Under the pieces are notes generated by a model. The model was not told where the DNA came from. It saw only the letters and a program-made list of their open reading frames with translations, and did not search any database. A program made the translations under genes and the position numbers. A DNA stretch of 22,811 nt from Pseudomonadota bacterium (GTDB lineage: Bacteria > Pseudomonadota > Gammaproteobacteria > Burkholderiales > Burkholderiaceae_D). How positions within the stretch are numbered: the stretch's first letter is position 1; the number at the start of each line of letters is the position of its first letter. The DNA is taken from contig JAEVZY010000011.1 of NCBI GenBank assembly GCA_023392035.1, positions 1-22,811 of the forward strand. The letters are read 5' to 3'. Below are positions 21,995 through 22,811 of the stretch, one piece after another.

Positions 21995-22811
21995 CTATGA
22001 GATGGACGCTATCGCCGCGGCCTTTTCAAGCGAAGGCAGCAATCTCGCTCGAAGCATGTTGACCACATCTCCCAAGGGCGCCGCAGTCAGGCCGTTTTTC
22101 CTGATGAATGCCAACCAAAGTGATTGCCGTGACGGATCACTGGCGAATTCCTCGGTCAAGCCGATAGGTGTGCGGGTCGGCACCGTCATCCCTCTGCGAA
22201 CGAAGGTCGCTGCTATTGCTCGGGCCAGCGTGTCAGCGTCAAGTTGCTCGCGCTGTAGCACGATCCAGAGATCGAAGTAATCTTTCAGGCGGCTATTTGC
22301 CATACCGAGGAGTGCGATTGCGTGCAGCTTTTCGGACACCACGCTGTGCACTGGATAGGTGCGCAGCTGCGGTGCGGCCAGTTCCTTGATCAGTGTTGGA
22401 TAAACCGAATAAATGGGCTCAGGTGTTACCGCGTCGCCGAATCCAATATCAATTTGGGTTTTGCAACGCGCCCTGGCGATTTCGCCTTCGATCAATACCC
22501 GCGCACCGGCATAATCCGCCTCCTTGCGAATTTCTTCGACAAGGATGGATGCTGGATCGAAGACGATTCCGTCATCGCCGTCAATGGCGGCAATTTCCTT
22601 GAATGTCCCGGCAATCGAAGCCAGGTCGCTCGGACCAAAACCAAGTAGATCCGCGTCTCGCGTGGTGCGATGAGGGAGGTCGTACCAGAGCGTGAAAAGT
22701 AACGCCCCCTTGAGCAGGAAACAGTCCGCATGCGCCGACTTGCTCAGTCGAAATAGCAGACGTTCCAGAAAAAATAGAACCAGAAGCCCCTGGAAATCTG
22801 TCCGCCTGGAG
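21995..22811 (-). CDS. AbiEii/AbiGii-family nucleotidyltransferase toxin (N-terminus outside window)
   Basis: About 271 C-terminal residues are visible; the start lies beyond the right edge. AbiEii is the toxin of type IV toxin-antitoxin systems that give abortive infection, and related proteins such as MenT nucleotidylate tRNA. The DNA polymerase-beta-like core is present: FLLKGALLFTLW, then RTTRDADLLGFG with the catalytic D-x-D. Later come KTQIDIGFGD with a further acidic cluster and VVSEKLHAI, then RLKDYFDLW. The reading frame is intact from 22810 to the TAG stop at 21995. The antitoxin gene (abiEi) would lie upstream, outside the window, so a complete system is not shown. GC content is lower than in neighbouring core genes, consistent with transfer. 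Confidence 0.9.
   Translation of the reverse strand, partial: SRRTDFQGLLVLFFLERLLFRLSKSAHADCFLLKGALLFTLWYDLPHRTTRDADLLGFGPSDLASIAGTFKEIAAIDGDDGIVFDPASILVEEIRKEADYAGARVLIEGEIARARCKTQIDIGFGDAVTPEPIYSVYPTLIKELAAPQLRTYPVHSVVSEKLHAIALLGMANSRLKDYFDLWIVLQREQLDADTLARAIAATFVRRGMTVPTRTPIGLTEEFASDPSRQSLWLAFIRKNGLTAAPLGDVVNMLRARLLPSLEKAAAIASIS

Overview
The window looks like the chromosome of a high-GC betaproteobacterium, most plausibly Burkholderiales and near Oxalobacteraceae. The evidence is the housekeeping gene set (queG divergent from tsaE-amiC, and mutL followed by miaA), the DMHA-type endonuclease motif in MutL, and protein family resemblance. This placement is an inference without any database search.

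Layout from left to right. (1) 1-2241 is core: the N-terminal part of miaB on the minus strand, start-coupled to a small exported protein, then a divergent cysQ-like phosphatase. (2) 2468-11465 is an accessory operon on the plus strand. It encodes a TpsB/CdiB transporter, a HlyC/CdiC-type protein acyltransferase, a 1973-residue TpsA/CdiA-like exoprotein, and two tandem paralogous lipoproteins with the remnant of a third copy between them. (3) 11503-13335 is a secreted multicopper oxidase on the minus strand. (4) 13435-13820 is an N-terminally broken GH16 glycoside hydrolase. It is followed by a short non-coding stretch with a perfect dyad, a strong terminator, and elongator tRNA-Met(CAU) with a near-consensus promoter embedded in the end of miaA. 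(5) 14155-18172 is a tightly packed minus-strand cluster, mutL, a Bcr/CflA-type MFS transporter and miaA. (6) 18271-21864 holds dedA, then amiC and tsaE on the minus strand, then divergent queG. (7) 21995-22811 is an N-terminally cut AbiEii-family nucleotidyltransferase toxin gene.

The main system of interest is the operon at 2468-11465. The order transporter, acyltransferase, giant exoprotein, small downstream gene is that of class IV contact-dependent inhibition loci (cdiB-cdiC-cdiA-cdiI), in which CdiC lipidates CdiA. Here the downstream genes are not soluble immunity proteins but duplicated cysteine-rich lipoproteins. The first starts on a GTGA overlap with the exoprotein stop codon. If they are immunity factors, protection would act in the envelope, which fits the hydrophobic C-terminal tail of the exoprotein. 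This part is inference.

The core genes are rich in anticodon-loop modification: MiaA and MiaB (ms2i6A37), TsaE (t6A37) and QueG (queuosine 34), with a tRNA-Met gene beside miaA. I saw no insertion sequence, integrase, CRISPR array or rRNA gene.
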